64,000 bases of DNA from Sceloporus undulatus (Eukaryota; Chordata; Lepidosauria; Squamata; Phrynosomatidae), in assembly GCF_019175285.1 (NCBI RefSeq), contig NC_056530.1, forward strand, positions 6,002,392 through 6,066,391, written 5' to 3'. Position numbers and translations under genes: made by a program. This document shows, one piece after another, positions 44,010-55,464 of this stretch. Under the pieces are notes generated by a model. The model made no database searches. It was not told where the DNA came from and saw only the letters and a program-made list of their open reading frames with translations. How positions within the stretch are numbered: the first letter of the stretch is position 1; every line of letters starts with the position of its first letter.

Positions 44010-44225
44010 TATTATTATTGCATTTATTTACATAGTGCCATAGGTTTTACATAGCGCTTTACAAAGGAGAGAAAACAACAATCCAAAATAGAAACAAAAT
44101 CCAGCCTACAGCACACAGTCTAAAACCACAAACAAGATTATAAAATTAATAAAATAGTACTATAACAAAGTAAAACAATACTATAAAAGTGTAAATTTTG
44201 GCCAAGCCAGGCCCCAACGTTTATA
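44010..44225 (-). repeat. LINE/SINE 3'-end-like repeat, inverted
   Basis: (TTA)n followed by TGCATTTATTTACATAGTGC and CATAGCGCTTTACAAAG, the reversed form of the (AAT)-tailed repeats at 45060. Confidence 0.5.
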
Positions 44226-44535
44226 TCTCACAACAAAATATCTTTTTTAGAGAGAGAGAGGTAAGCCCTTTTTTAAACAAACAAACAAACAAACAATTTT
44301 TACCCCAAATCTCACAGCAACAAGAATAGACCCAGAATTGTGAGATTCTTTTTCTTCCTCTCATTTCTAGTGATTTCTAATTTTAGACTTGCGTGTAGTT
44401 GTTTTAGGTTTTAGGACAAGTGATTCTATAGATAGCAACACGCTTTCATCTCTTGCACCAGTGGATCCAGTGAAACTGAAGTCTTGTTTTGGGAAACCTT
44501 GTGTTGGCTTACGTGTGTGTCATTTTAAATGAATA

Positions 44536-44763
44536 CTGTCAGCCCTTCTTACACATGGACTTTTTATACATGGATTCAAGCATTCATGGTTTGAAAATGT
44601 TCTTAAAAAGTATAAATTTCAAATATCAAACCTTGATTTTCCATTTTTTGTAAGGGACACCATTTTGCTCTGCCATTATATTTAATGGGGCTTGAGCATC
44701 CACGGATTTTGTTATCCACGGGGGATCTTGGAACCAAATCCCAGTGGATAACAAGGTCCACTG
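44536..44763. mobile_element. Tigger-like MITE, 228 bp, third copy
   Basis: Same orientation as 8095, with TA at 44534-44535 and 44764-44765. Slightly more diverged (left end CTGTCAGCCC). Confidence 0.87.
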
Positions 44764-45059
44764 TACTAGGTACCCTGAGAACCTGAAAAACTAGTTACAA
44801 GGAAATGGGAAATATTGATTTATCGTGACCTTGAAATTGTTCACCGCTAAATTTAAAATACATATATCAATACAAATAGTACAGTATCATCAATATTGAG
44901 GAAAGCATCCTTCTTTATACCAACAATGGAAGTCGTGTGATATAACCCAAGCTGGGAGAACAGATAATGGCACACCTATTTTCACAACATGGACTTTACA
45001 ATCTCACTACTATAGCACTAAAGCAATTTACACTTGCACAACCATGTGTGCAAGATTCT

Positions 45060-45148
45060 TAGATTGTAAGCCTGAGGGCAGGGAACCGCCTAATTAAAAG
45101 ATCGTATGTACAGTGCTGTGTAAATTTACAGCTCTACATAAATAAAGC

Positions 45149-45198
<50 letters not shown>
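45060..45198 (+). repeat. Repeat 3' end with (AAT)n tail
   Basis: TAGATTGTAAGCCTGAGGGC, GTACAGTGCTGTGTAAATTT and AATAAAGCTT followed by about 18 AAT units. Same family as 4894 and 52150. Confidence 0.75.
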
Positions 45199-45199
<1 letters not shown>

Positions 45200-45795
45200 T
45201 TGGCTGCCATTGACGGGTTTCTCTCATTAATGTGAAGTTGCAGGATACTAATGGTAGGGCAATGGATCAACAATGGATGAGTGCTGACATTGTGCGAATA
45301 AGAGGAACCAGTTGTAATTCCACTTCAAATCCATCACTAGAGCCTTGTGCAATAATCTACTTTGTATCACTCAGTAAAATACTGTGTGTGTTTAATAAAA
45401 TATAAGCTGAAGGAAAAGTGGGGAAATGGAGGAGGAGAGTGAAACTGCGATGTTTTAAAAGCAGCTGAAAAGTGGGATGACAGACGATTAACTGGGACTG
45501 TTTCTGCAAAATTGGAACAGTTGACGGAGATGAGACTTTGCAGATTGGCAGGGTTCTATGGCTTATACAGTGACACTAAATAGATTCTATCATAGAAAAG
45601 ATATGCATAGAAATCCTACACTGTAAACTTCCTGGTATCATAATCTCTTTTTCTGCTAACCATATAACTCAGTCATAGATGATGACTATTTAGTGAAGAA
45701 ATTGTATCAGTGAAATGCCCATTCCATTTTTCTCATGCTTGAGTCACAACACTTGATTCCCAAATGACCATTTAGACCTATTTTATCTTGGAGAA

Positions 45796-45962
45796 GAGAA
45801 TAATACTAATAAATAAAATAAAATCTCTGTGGGATCGAGGCAGCTTACAACATCGGGTAAAACACAGTATAAAATACAACATACAATTAAGATACATCCC
45901 ATTAATTCCCTCCTCCCCATCTGTACTACAATAAAACATCATTAAATGATCCAAAAATTAAA
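45796..45962 (-). repeat. LINE-like 3' end, inverted
   Basis: GGGATCGAGGCAGCTTACAA with AAAACACAGTATAAAATAC resembles, with divergence, the inverted 3' end of the L2-like LINE at 18905. Confidence 0.5.
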
Positions 45963-45967
45963 AAAAT

Positions 45968-46552
45968 TAAAAGAGAAGGTTAAGAGGCGATATGATAGCT
46001 CTGTTTAAGTATTTGAAGGGATGTCATATTGAAGCTGGAGCAAGCTTCTTTTCTGCTGCTCTGGAGACTAGAGAACATGGAGCAATGGATGCAAGTTGCA
46101 GGAAAAGAGATTCCACCTCAACATTAGGAGGAACTTCCTCACAGTAAGGGCTGTTTGACAGTGGAACAAACTCCCTTGGAGTCTAATGGAGTCTTCTTCC
46201 TTAGAGGTCTTTAAACAGAGGCTATCAGGGATGTGATTATGAGTTCCTGCATTGCAGAATGGGTTGGACTGGGTTGTAGTCTCTTCCAACTCTATGGGCC
46301 CGAACAGACAGGCCAAAATAAAGCTGCTTCAGGTCACTTTGGAGGTATGCTGTTTAAATGACACACGCATCTTAAGAGTCCAGAAGCTGCACCAAAGCTG
46401 TGAGCCAGCCCTTAGGATTGGAGCGTGGCTTTGGTGCAGCTTCTGGCCTCTTAGGACACATATATCATTTAAACAGCATACCTCCAAAGTGACTTGAAGC
46501 ATCTTTATTTTGGCCTGTCTGTTCAGGCCTTCAGATTCTATGAATTCTATGT
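45968..46552 (+). mobile_element. CR1 3' end split by a palindromic MITE
   Basis: AAAAGAGAAGGTTAAGAGGC, TTGAAGGGATGTCATATTGA, AAGAGATTCCACCTCAACAT and CTCTTCCAACTCTATG are in CR1 order. The ATTCTATGA tail resumes after the MITE at 46530. It retains about 110 codons of the C-terminus with stops. Confidence 0.88.
46296..46529. mobile_element. Palindromic MITE (GGCCCGAACAGACAGGCC ends)
   Basis: CGAACAGACAGGCCAAAATA faces TATTTTGGCCTGTCTGTTCA. The arms continue through TTTGGAGGTATGCTGTTTAA, nearly perfect for about 100 bp each, with a short centre. It is inserted in a CR1 tail. A partial relative lies at 53240. Confidence 0.85.
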
Positions 46553-47205
46553 AACCCTGATGAAAATCACTCCCCATGGCAGTTAGCATAAAGAACAAAA
46601 CTTTCCATCCAGATGAAAACTGTGGGGGATCATCCATCTTACTTTTTTTTTTAAAGTCCAGGTATGGTTGTTTATTCTGAAATTTTTAAATACGATGGGG
46701 AATCTATGGCCCACCAGATGTTGGACTGCAACTTCCATCAGACTTCCCCATTGGTTATACTGGTGAGAAGTGATAGGAGATCTAATCCAACAAAATCATT
46801 TTCCCCATCCCACAGTAAACATAGCAAGTGCTTTGGCCGGCAAGTTCCAGTTCCCACTCAAGCATGGGGTGTACTGGGTTCTCACTGGTCAGACACAGGG
46901 GAAAAAATCATACCGCATGGGGAAATATTGGAACAGCTTGGGGAACAGGTGGGTTATAAATGTAATAAATAAATCATTTTTCTTAAGAATCCATAAATGC
47001 ACATTTATATATTTTTTCCTGTTTAACACTCGAATCATAGATTTTCTGCTGACTGTAAAGTATAATTTTAGGGATCTAAAAATGAGCTAGAGCAGCTTTC
47101 CACAACCTGATGATAGGGCATGATGAGAACTACTATCCTATTTGTCCAGCACATCTGAAGAGCACCAAGCTGACAAAGGCTGGGCTATTATTTCAAGTTT
47201 GGACA

Positions 47206-48588
47206 TAGGGTTGCCATAACCCAGATGGCGGCGGGACATTCCCATTTTTTCACCACTAGGGGGTGTCCCTGCACGGTTTCCTCCTTGACCCATGTTTGTC
47301 CCGGGTCGAGGAGGTTGCTGCTGCTGCGGCGGCAGTGGCGGCTACCGTCGCACGCGGCCGCTCCTGCTGGGGCCGTCGCGCGCAGCCGCCTCTGAAGCCA
47401 TTGCGTGCAGCCGCCACTGGGGCCACCCCCCCCCCTGCCGCGGTTTCCCGGCCGCTGGCGCTTCTCCTTGCCCTGCTCCATGCCCTTTCAGGGCTGCACG
47501 CAGGGCTAAGCAGGAGGAGCTCCTCCTCCTGAGGGCAGGCTGGCAGGACAAGGGCTGAACAGCCCACCCCCACTGCAGGCCGGAGCCTGTGAGTGCTGGC
47601 AGGGGGCAGGGCTGTTCCAGCCCCAGTCTGCCTCCATTGGCCAGCCAGCCTCAGGAGGAGGAGCTCCTCCTCTGTTTGGTCCCCACGTGGACCGGTCCCA
47701 GCAAGGCAGCAGAGGAGAGAGGGCCGTTTCCTTTGGCACTGAGGCAAGGAGGATGATGAGGAGGAGGAGGAGGTGCGAGGCCCTTGTGTATTTTTTCTAA
47801 TATTTATTTTTCCCGTCTATTTTTTGTGTATTTTTTCTGCTTTTAATGCTAACAAGTTTGCCTTCTTTTAACATTGTTAGTGATGATGATGGTGGTAATG
47901 GTGATATTGATATCAGTCAGCTTCAGAGGCCTGTGCCCACTGTTTTTGAAGCCAAGACAGTGTGACTTTCCAAAGTGCCTTTTCTGTGTATTTTTTCTCC
48001 TTTTAATGCTGCTGCTGCTGATATCAGCAAACGTCTGAGGCATGGCCAATGTAATTTGCTCTGATTTTTACAAACTCATGCGCAGTGAAGAAAAACCAAA
48101 GTACCTTGACCAAGTACACACTTCTGAGAAGTATAGTTGGTGCAAGACACCTGAAACCGAGGGCAAATCCACTTTTTGTTTAACCACCTTGACATGTTCC
48201 GAATGCATAGCCATGTTAACCCATGTTCAGTGTTAAACCCAAAGGGTTTGGTTATGGAATAAGCCTCTGAAATATGCAAGAGGCCATGTTAAGTAAAGCC
48301 ATGTTCAATGCCCAAATGTGCTGTCGTGTGTTTTGGAATGGGGAGGGGGATGGTTTGGGCAGAAAAGGAAGTACATTTCTGCCATCTGTCTAGGAATAAT
48401 GCCAAAATGTCCTCCATTTTGATCATGCCTAAGAAACATGCATTTATATTAACATTTTTTAAAAATCAGCATTTTTTTGTGTGTCCTCCATTTCCTAATA
48501 AAAAAAAAGTGTCCTCCATTTGAAAACGTTATCCTACATTTGTCCTACATTTGTCCTGGTTTGGATGTCCTGACTTATGGCAACCCTA
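47206..48588. mobile_element. hAT-like element, 1.38 kb, GC-rich 5' part
   Basis: The ends TAGGGTTGCCATAA and TTATGGCAACCCTA are perfect 14-bp inverted repeats. About 47280-47760 is CpG- and GC-rich; the rest is AT-richer. The frame 48042-48236 (YLDQVHTSEKYSWCK and CLTTLTCSEC) might be a zinc-finger scrap of a transposase, but I cannot confirm it. The flanking bases do not give a clear 8-bp duplication. Confidence 0.65.
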
Positions 48589-48599
48589 GACATATATAT

Positions 48600-49275
48600 A
48601 TTTTTAAAATGATAAGATGGCCAGAAGCAGAAAACATGCTGCTTCTGGCCATCTTATCATCTAGGGAACATTATGTTCAAGTAATGATGGCCTTCAGTAA
48701 TTTCAAATATTTGGGTGTAGATAGGTTACCACCCTATTCCTAACAGTGGTTCTGCAGTTGCCGCAGCTGTATGCATTAAAAATGTTAACAGGTGTTGATC
48801 TTTTATGCTTAAAGTGGAGAAATGGTATTTGAGGAAGCCTGTTGGATTTCTTCCTGTAACATGCTGCTAAAGGAGGAAAGGCAGACATCCTTGATAAAAC
48901 GTTCTTTTCTCCTCTTGATGGTACAGTGCAGCAGGAGGCCTAATGGCTCTCGTAATGGGTTGACTGGGAGTAAAACTGTGCCAAATAAACACTGGTTTTG
49001 TGTCAATAAATAAAGTATAGAGAAGTGCTCTCAAACTTATACTTGTACAACTGCACAGCAATCTTAAAGTTTGCATAAGATTTTGATGACTCTGTGTGAC
49101 AAAGAATATCCATCAATTTTTATTTTTTAAAACAGATCCAGCCATTTCCACATTACCGAGACCAATACAATGCTGGGTGCAACATGCAGTTGGAAATCCA
49201 TTTATTTCCAGTGTTGTGATGTGCTCTATTTTAAAAAGAAAAGAAATTATTTTTAAAAATCTGACCACATGCACA
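48600..49275. other. No gene seen
   Basis: A short inverted pair CCAGAAGCAGAAAACATG/CATGCTGCTTCTGG sits at about 48620-48655. Otherwise nothing is supported. Confidence 0.4.
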
Positions 49276-49280
49276 CATTG

Positions 49281-49395
49281 GAAAATTTGCAACAAACCCT
49301 CGTGTTGTGTGCCTTCAAGCCATTTCCAACTGATGGTGACCCTAAAGCACATTTTTCTGGGGCTGAGAGTATGTGCTCCCATGCTGTGGAGCTTG
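49281..49395 (-). mobile_element. SINE 3' part, inverted
   Basis: GTTGTGTGCCTTCAAGCCAT, GATGGTGACCCTAAAGC and GGGGCTGAGAGTATGTG follow the squamate SINE body in reverse. Confidence 0.65.
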
Positions 49396-49399
49396 ATAG

Positions 49400-50140
49400 T
49401 GGACTCCACACCCAACTGGTTGCGCTTGGACTGCCTTACCTGCCTTCAAGATGGACGTTACCATACTGGACGGCAGCATCTGAAACATCCTGCTTAGAAC
49501 CTGCCACCAATTCTCCCACCCTGAAGGAAAGTGGTGGGGAAAAACTGCCTGGAAAAGCAAGTTCTCAAATTCGAATTGGCAAAGGACAGCTGAGCCAACA
49601 GCTTGCCAAGCAACTCAAAGGTGATGGGCCTCCTCCTATCCACCCGCCACAACTGCAACCACTTCCATCTTTCCACTACCCTCCTGATGGGGAAAGAGGC
49701 ACATAGGTGCCCAAATTCCCCAGCCATGTTGAAAAACGCCTGCATTCAGTCTCAGTGGTCAAAGAAAGTCACTCTTGACAAGTATTAGGGCTGCAAGATT
49801 TTATATTAGTGCTTTAAAAATAACTAAAAATTGGCTCTTACATAGGAGGGGATACCTCTTCTGAAGATGCTGGCATATGTCACTTAACCCAAAACAAAGA
49901 AAATATTTGTTCTGATGCTAAGTGTGTGTGTGTGTGTGCGCGTATGTGCATAAATATATAAATATATAAATTAAAACCCTGAACTCACAATGGATATTCA
50001 ACTGTATTTGGCTCCTGTGCCCGAAAACATTTTCCTTCCAAAAAGTGGTCTCTTGAAACAAAATACCTTAATTTATCAGTAATAAAGATTACAAGGACCC
50101 TGAGTGGGATTGGGATCACAGTTGGGAGAAAGGGGTTAAA
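49400..50140. other. No gene seen; small (GT)n
   Basis: Open frames on both strands at 49490-49710 show no recognised domain. A GT run is at about 49923-49942. Confidence 0.4.
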
Positions 50141-50145
50141 ATATC

Positions 50146-50371
50146 CCGATTGTTATTGTATGTTTTCAAGTCATTTTCAATTTACGGCCATCCTAAGACA
50201 TCCCTATATGAGGGTTTTCTTGGCACGACTTGCTCAAAGAGGGGTTGCCATTGCCTTCCTCTGATGATGGAGAGTGACTTGCCCAAGGTCACCCGGTAGA
50301 TTTCCATGGCTGAGTGGTAATTCAAACCTTAGTCTCCAGAACTGTAGTCCAACACTCAAAACACTACACCA
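50146..50371 (-). mobile_element. Squamate tRNA-derived SINE, inverted, near complete
   Basis: The inverted body reads TTTTCAAGTCATTTTCAATT, GAGAGTGACTTGCCCAAGGT, AATTCAAACCTTAGTCTCCA and AACACTACACCATGCTG. Confidence 0.82.
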
Positions 50372-50821
50372 TGCTGACTATACTTGGGTCCCTAATCTGC
50401 ATGCTGGGCTTTTAATCTGGAACTGTTCCCTCTGGGAGCCAGTCTTGTATCACAACTTTTCAACTGCTGAAAACTGCTTTTTGTCACTAATCTAAGGTGC
50501 TCAGTGAAGAGATTCCTTGGAACTGTGCTTGCTGGAGGCTTCAGGAAGCATCGTTCTGTGCTAAAATTTGATGCACATTCCGCGAGCACCTTGGTTTAGT
50601 CACAAAATGTGGTTTTATTTGCTGCTGTATTGATGAAAGTCAATATGATTTAGTAAGGATAGTGGCAAGGGTAGTGGTAGGGCCCTAAGGACTACAGGAA
50701 ATGGCTCTGTGGGCTGCATATGGCTAATGGAAAGCATGTGGCCCACTTTTGCTTTACACAGAAAAAGGTGTAGCCATGACCTGAATATTGAAAGTACTGT
50801 CTAATTTGGCTTTTCATGTAA

Positions 50822-51062
50822 AATGGTTTAGGCCTAAATACCTTAGGCACTAGATCCCATCTGATCTTGGATTCTAAGGAGGATCGGCCCTGGTTAGTAC
50901 TTGCATGGGAGACCACTGATGAATACTGTACCTGGTCCCTGTATATTTTAGAGGAAGGAACTAGCAAAACTACTTCTGTGGATTCCTTGCCAAAGAAAGC
51001 TATGAAATTCATAGGGTTGTCATAAGTTGATAGGTAACCAGGCAGCACATACATACATGTAT
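50822..51062 (+). mobile_element. 5S-rRNA-derived SINE, near full length
   Basis: The head resembles 5S rRNA: TCCCATCTGATCTTGGATTC, CTGGTTAGTACTTGCATGGG and GAGACCACTGATGAATACTG (Pol III internal control region). The 3' half GGGTTGTCATAAGTTGATAG with a CACATACATACAT tail is Bov-B-like. Confidence 0.88.
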
Positions 51063-52140
51063 ATAGGATTGATTCCTCAGTTTTTTCAGATGGATTTTTA
51101 AAAATCTTTGGCATTGCATGATTTTCTTTAAGCTCTGGCCTGAAAAGAGGAGAAGCTAGCTAGGCAAAACCAAGAGGAGGGCCTCAAAACCTTAAGGCTT
51201 ATGAACATTTAGGGTTCCATCAAGGCCTAAGATTATCCTTAGAGAGTAATAACAGAAAGTAGGGAAACTACCTGGTGTGGTTAATAGGGTACTCACTAAC
51301 CTTTTTTTCTGATGCCTACCACACAAGCCAAAACATTATGGCTGAATGACTCAGAATGATCAAAGAAAGCCAACACCCAAGTTTGGGGCAATTTGAATCT
51401 CTCTACTTCATTTTTGCCTGAACTGCTTTTGAAGGAGAAGATATAAAGATGCCAAAGATGCTTAAAGTCTCCCTGGAGCAACAGCAGCAGCAGCAGCAAC
51501 AAAAATGTCCATTTTAACATGCTTTTCTTTTCCTTCAATGCTTTTATCTGAGTCTTCAGAATTTGCTTTTTTAATTCCACAATTCTAGTAATTTTTGGTA
51601 ACAGTTCAAATTATGTAATGCTGCACAGTGAAAACAACTATTTAAGAATGCTTTGGCTAAAGAGCTTCTCTGGTTCTACCATGATTAAACCTTCAGTTTA
51701 CAAGCAGTCTATGGTAGTTTTCTACTTATGACACCCTCCAGAGGTATTAGACAGCACACTCCATTGTCCCTAACAATCATGGACATTTTAGCTGAAAATT
51801 ATAGGGATTGTAGTCCAATCCCTGGAGGGGAACATGTTCGGGAAGGCTGCTCTGTGTAATTCACTGCCACAAGATATGGTTCATTTCAAAATAATTATAC
51901 AGTTTGATGTTGCTGTTTGCAGTCAAATTAGCTTTGACTTCCAAAAATCCTTTGAATGAAACAGATCCAAGAGCTCCAGTTATCAACAGCCTTTCTCAGG
52001 TCTTGCAAACTCAAATCTATGGCTTCCTTTATTGAATCAATTCTACTGGAGAGTCTTCTTCTTGTCAAATTTCTTCACTGTCCAGCTTTCACAACTTTAC
52101 ATAGAAACTGAAATACTATGGCATGGATGATTCTGACTTT
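51063..52140. other. No gene seen
   Basis: A frame on the minus strand (51580-51296) is Leu-rich because of a GCA repeat and has no recognised domain. A degraded hAT-type MITE may lie near 51735-51850. Confidence 0.4.
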
Positions 52141-52149
52141 GGTATTTAA

Positions 52150-52294
52150 TGACCACCTTTCCCACCACCATTCCCTTCTCCTTTTGTGTCGTGTCTTCTT
52201 AGATTGTAAGGCTGAGGGCAGGGAACCGTCTAATTAAATGATTGTATGTACAGTGCTGTGTAAATTTACAGCGCTATATAAATAAAGCTTGATA

Positions 52295-52337
<43 letters not shown>
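52150..52337 (+). repeat. Repeat 3' end with (GAT)n tail
   Basis: Same family as 4894 and 45060 (TAGATTGTAAGGCTGAGGGC, TACAGCGCTATATAAATAAA). The AAT tail has turned into a GAT run, which makes a His-rich frame on the minus strand. Confidence 0.75.
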
Positions 52338-52380
52338 CGACGACATATTGTTACACTTGAGTATCTTATCTGAGAAGGTG

Positions 52381-53135
52381 TGTGTTGTAGTGGTTCGAAC
52401 ATTGGATTACAACTTGGAGACCAGGATTTGATTCCCCACTTGGCCATGGAAACCCACTGGGTGGACTTAGGCAAGACATTGGCGGGATACAAACTGCCCC
52501 TTTCCCCGCCGGATTGGGGCCTCGGCATCCGCAGCGGCAGCCCCAGAGGCCCCAATCCGCCACTTCTCCAGGCCTCAGGGAAGCGGCAAAATGGGCAAAA
52601 TGAGGAAGCAGCTTCATGCCCCAAGGACACCCCGACAACTGCAGGGAAAGAAAGGGGCTGCTCGGCCCCTTTCTCTTCTGTATTGCTGATGCGGCCGTGT
52701 AAAGGCTGCACCAGCGATATGCACAGCGAAAAGGAGCTCAGTTTCGGAGCTGCTTCCGGCACCGATGAAAGGGTGCCACAAGCGCCCTGCAGCAGCACGA
52801 GCATGTCACGCCCGCACTGTGCTGTTTGGCTGCGGCGTGGCCGTGACGTCATAATGGCGGCGCCTGTGTATACAGGGTGCCACCATTATCATGCCGCAGG
52901 TACGTGCTAGGGTTGCGGGGCATCTGTAAAGGATGCCCCGAGGCAACCTTAGCACATATCCAGGCCGGCGCAAAGCGCCGGTCTGGAAAGCACCATAATC
53001 TCTCAGCCTCAGAGGAAGACAAAGGGAAACCATCTCTGAACAAACCTTGCCAAGAAACCCCTGTGATAGGTTCACCCTAAAGTCCCATAAATTGGAAATA
53101 ACTTGAAGGCATGCAACAACAACAACAACAAAAGC
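52381..53135 (+). mobile_element. Squamate SINE split by a GC-rich insertion
   Basis: The head (TGTAGTGGTTCGAACATTGG, GACCAGGATTTGATTCCCCA) stops near 52478, and the body resumes near 52996 (CTCTCAGCCTCAGAGG) through to the CTTGAAGGCATGCAACAACA tail. The two halves join as one SINE. Confidence 0.85.
52479..52995. mobile_element. GC-rich non-autonomous insertion, about 515 bp
   Basis: Begins TTGGCGGGATACAAACTGCC and is CpG-rich, with small internal palindromes (GGCGCAAAGCGCC). A second copy of its first part is at 59312. No coding capacity; superfamily unassigned. Confidence 0.6.
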
Positions 53136-53239
53136 CAGGGATATAGTCAAGGAGGAATGTAGAAAGCCACTATCTGTGCCCAAAAAAGAACGAAAAGACA
53201 TAGTGGATGACAGACCGAGTGATGAAAGAGATGGTCAAA

Positions 53240-53350
53240 ATGAAGTGGCTTCTGGCCGCTTTGGAGGTGTGGTGTTTAGATGACACATGCCTCCAAAGCA
53301 TCCAGAAGCCTCACCAAAGCTGTGCTTTGGTCCTTAGGACTGGAGCAAAA
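53240..53350. mobile_element. Partial relative of the 46296 MITE
   Basis: CTTTGGAGGTGTGGTGTTTA, GATGACACATGCC and CCAAAGCTGTG follow the left arm of the 46296 element with divergence. Confidence 0.5.
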
Positions 53351-54603
53351 AGTAGCCAGAATAAAACTCGTGGTGGTGCCAGTTGGCCTCTGAGTGCACA
53401 GCTCACTTTGGGAGTGGACTGTGCGGTCAGTGGGGTCTCACCCGCTTCCAGCTGAAACATATTTGGGCCCCTCTTTCATGCCCATGTTCTCTGCCTCAAA
53501 ATGCTTTGAACAGTAAAGGAAAGATGAGAAGCAAAAGAAAAGGGAGACACAACCAGAACCATAACTAAGAATGCAATGTTTAACAATTAGTGCACAAGGA
53601 TAAAGTGAATTACTATAACAATCAGTGTAGAGAAATAAAAGCCAACAACAAAGAAGGAAGAACAAGAGACATCTTCCACAAGATCTGTGAAATGAAAGGG
53701 AAATTCAAACCAAGGGTGGGATGTTCTATGATCTGAAAAGGAACATAATACACAACCAAGATGAAATAAAAAGATAACAGAAGCAATACACAGAATAGCT
53801 GTATAAAAGAGAAGAAAGGTTTAATGATACAATGGAAAAAGAATAGTATGAAGATAAACCCCAAATTTTGGAAAGTGAAGTGAAAACTGCACTCAAATTG
53901 AAACGAATAAATCACCAGAAACAGATGACATACCAATAACACTGCTACAATCTATAGCAAGAGAATAAACTATAATTCTAACTAAAATCTGTCAACAAAT
54001 ATGGAAAACAAAATAATGTCCCACAGGCTGGAAACAATAGATATACATTACCATCCCCCCAAAAGGAGACACAAAAGATTGTAATAACTACAGGAGCATT
54101 GCATTAATCTCCCATGCAAGCAAAACCACACTCAGAATTCTACAGCAAAGACTCCTTTCATATACAGTATGTAATGAGAAATTCCAGAAGTAGAGATTGG
54201 GTTCAGGGAAGAGATCACACTGTAAACATATGTTGGATAATAAAACACACAAAGGAATTCCAGAAGAAAATCAGCATGTGCTTTATAAACAAAGCCTTTG
54301 ACAGCATAGATCACCAAAAAACAAAAACAACAACAAAAAACAAACAAACCCAAAAACCCTATGGACTGCTCTTAAAGAAATAAATGTATCACTACATTTG
54401 ATTGTCTTGATTCACTATTACTCAGGAAAAGAGGCTACCTTTAAAACAGAATATAAAGAAACAGAATGGTTTCCAGTCAGAAAAGGGGTGTATTCAATCA
54501 CTTTATCTGTTCAACATGTATGCAGAAAACATCATACATAGAGCTGGCTTAGACTCAGAGGAATCAGGAGTGAAAATGGGAGGAAGGACTATCAATGATT
54601 CAT

Positions 54604-54903
54604 GGGCCCGTTCCGCATGGGTGTAAAGTACGTCCCCAGGACATACTAGGGCTAGGAAAGGGCGTCATTTACGCACACCCCTAACCCTAGTACATCCTGG
54701 GGACGTACAAAATGGTGGCGCCCGTTCTACACTGGCGCTGCCATCTTGACATCGCAGACGCATAGCGTCCGCATGTCCCATGACAGAAGTGATGTTGCGA
54801 GTGCCCCATTGGCCACTTGCAGCGCCACTTCCGGGGCGCAAAAAAAGCTGCTTTTTGCGACTTCTTTTTGTTGCATCCAGGAACCGCTCTGTAACGCGCC
54901 TAA
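54604..54903. mobile_element. GC-rich insertion in Bov-B
   Basis: CpG-rich block from CCCGTTCCGCATGGG to GTAACGCGCC, with internal pairing (CCTAGTACATCCTGGGGACG and its partner near 54630). It separates the Bov-B codons just before RYTDD. Family unassigned. Confidence 0.6.
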
Positions 54904-55154
54904 GATATACTGATGATGCCATACTATTAGCAGAAAACAGCAAAGACCTGGAACAACCACTGAAGAGTGTCAAAGAGGAAAGTGTAAGACATTTTTGATG
55001 TGAACGTTTTAAAAAAACAAAAATTATGACCACAGAGGATTTTCATAAATTCAAGCAAGATGATGAAGAAATTGAGACAGATTTACCATAGCTGGAAAGG
55101 AGCATTGAGGATACTGTGGATGGCCAAAACAAACAAACAAACAAATGCATCATA

Positions 55155-55464
55155 GGACTTTATCACACAACGAAAACTGAGGGTTTAAAAAGGGGAAATC
55201 ACATTAAAATTGTGCAATTGTAATTAACATTTTCACACACATTGCAATTAAAGTGCCATTATCCCAGGAATAAACAGGCAATAAACAGCAACAAATAATT
55301 CACGGGATTTCCCCATGAATTACTTGTTGAAGTTTATTGCCTATTTATTTCTGGGATAACAGCACTTTAATTGCGATGTCGTATGAAAATGTGAATCGCG
55401 ATTGCATGATTTTCACACAATTTTCATTGTTTTAACCCCTGATTTTCCCTGTGTGATAAAGTCC
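55155..55464. mobile_element. Palindromic MITE, 310 bp, in Bov-B
   Basis: Perfect 14-bp ends GGACTTTATCACAC and GTGTGATAAAGTCC. The long arms meet near 55300 (GGGATTTCCCCATGAAT). Each arm contains CAGGCAATAAACAGCAACAA or its partner. Relative of 41695. Confidence 0.87.

Noticed and set aside
47256-47747. GC-rich frames of 70-160 codons on both strands
   Set aside because: Compositional artefacts in the GC-rich half of the hAT-like element.
50822-50940. 5S rRNA gene
   Set aside because: The head is diverged and continues into a Bov-B-like tail, so it is a 5S-derived SINE.
52274-52852. 192-codon minus frame with a long His run
   Set aside because: The His run is the translated (GAT)n microsatellite, and the rest reads through a SINE and a GC-rich insertion.
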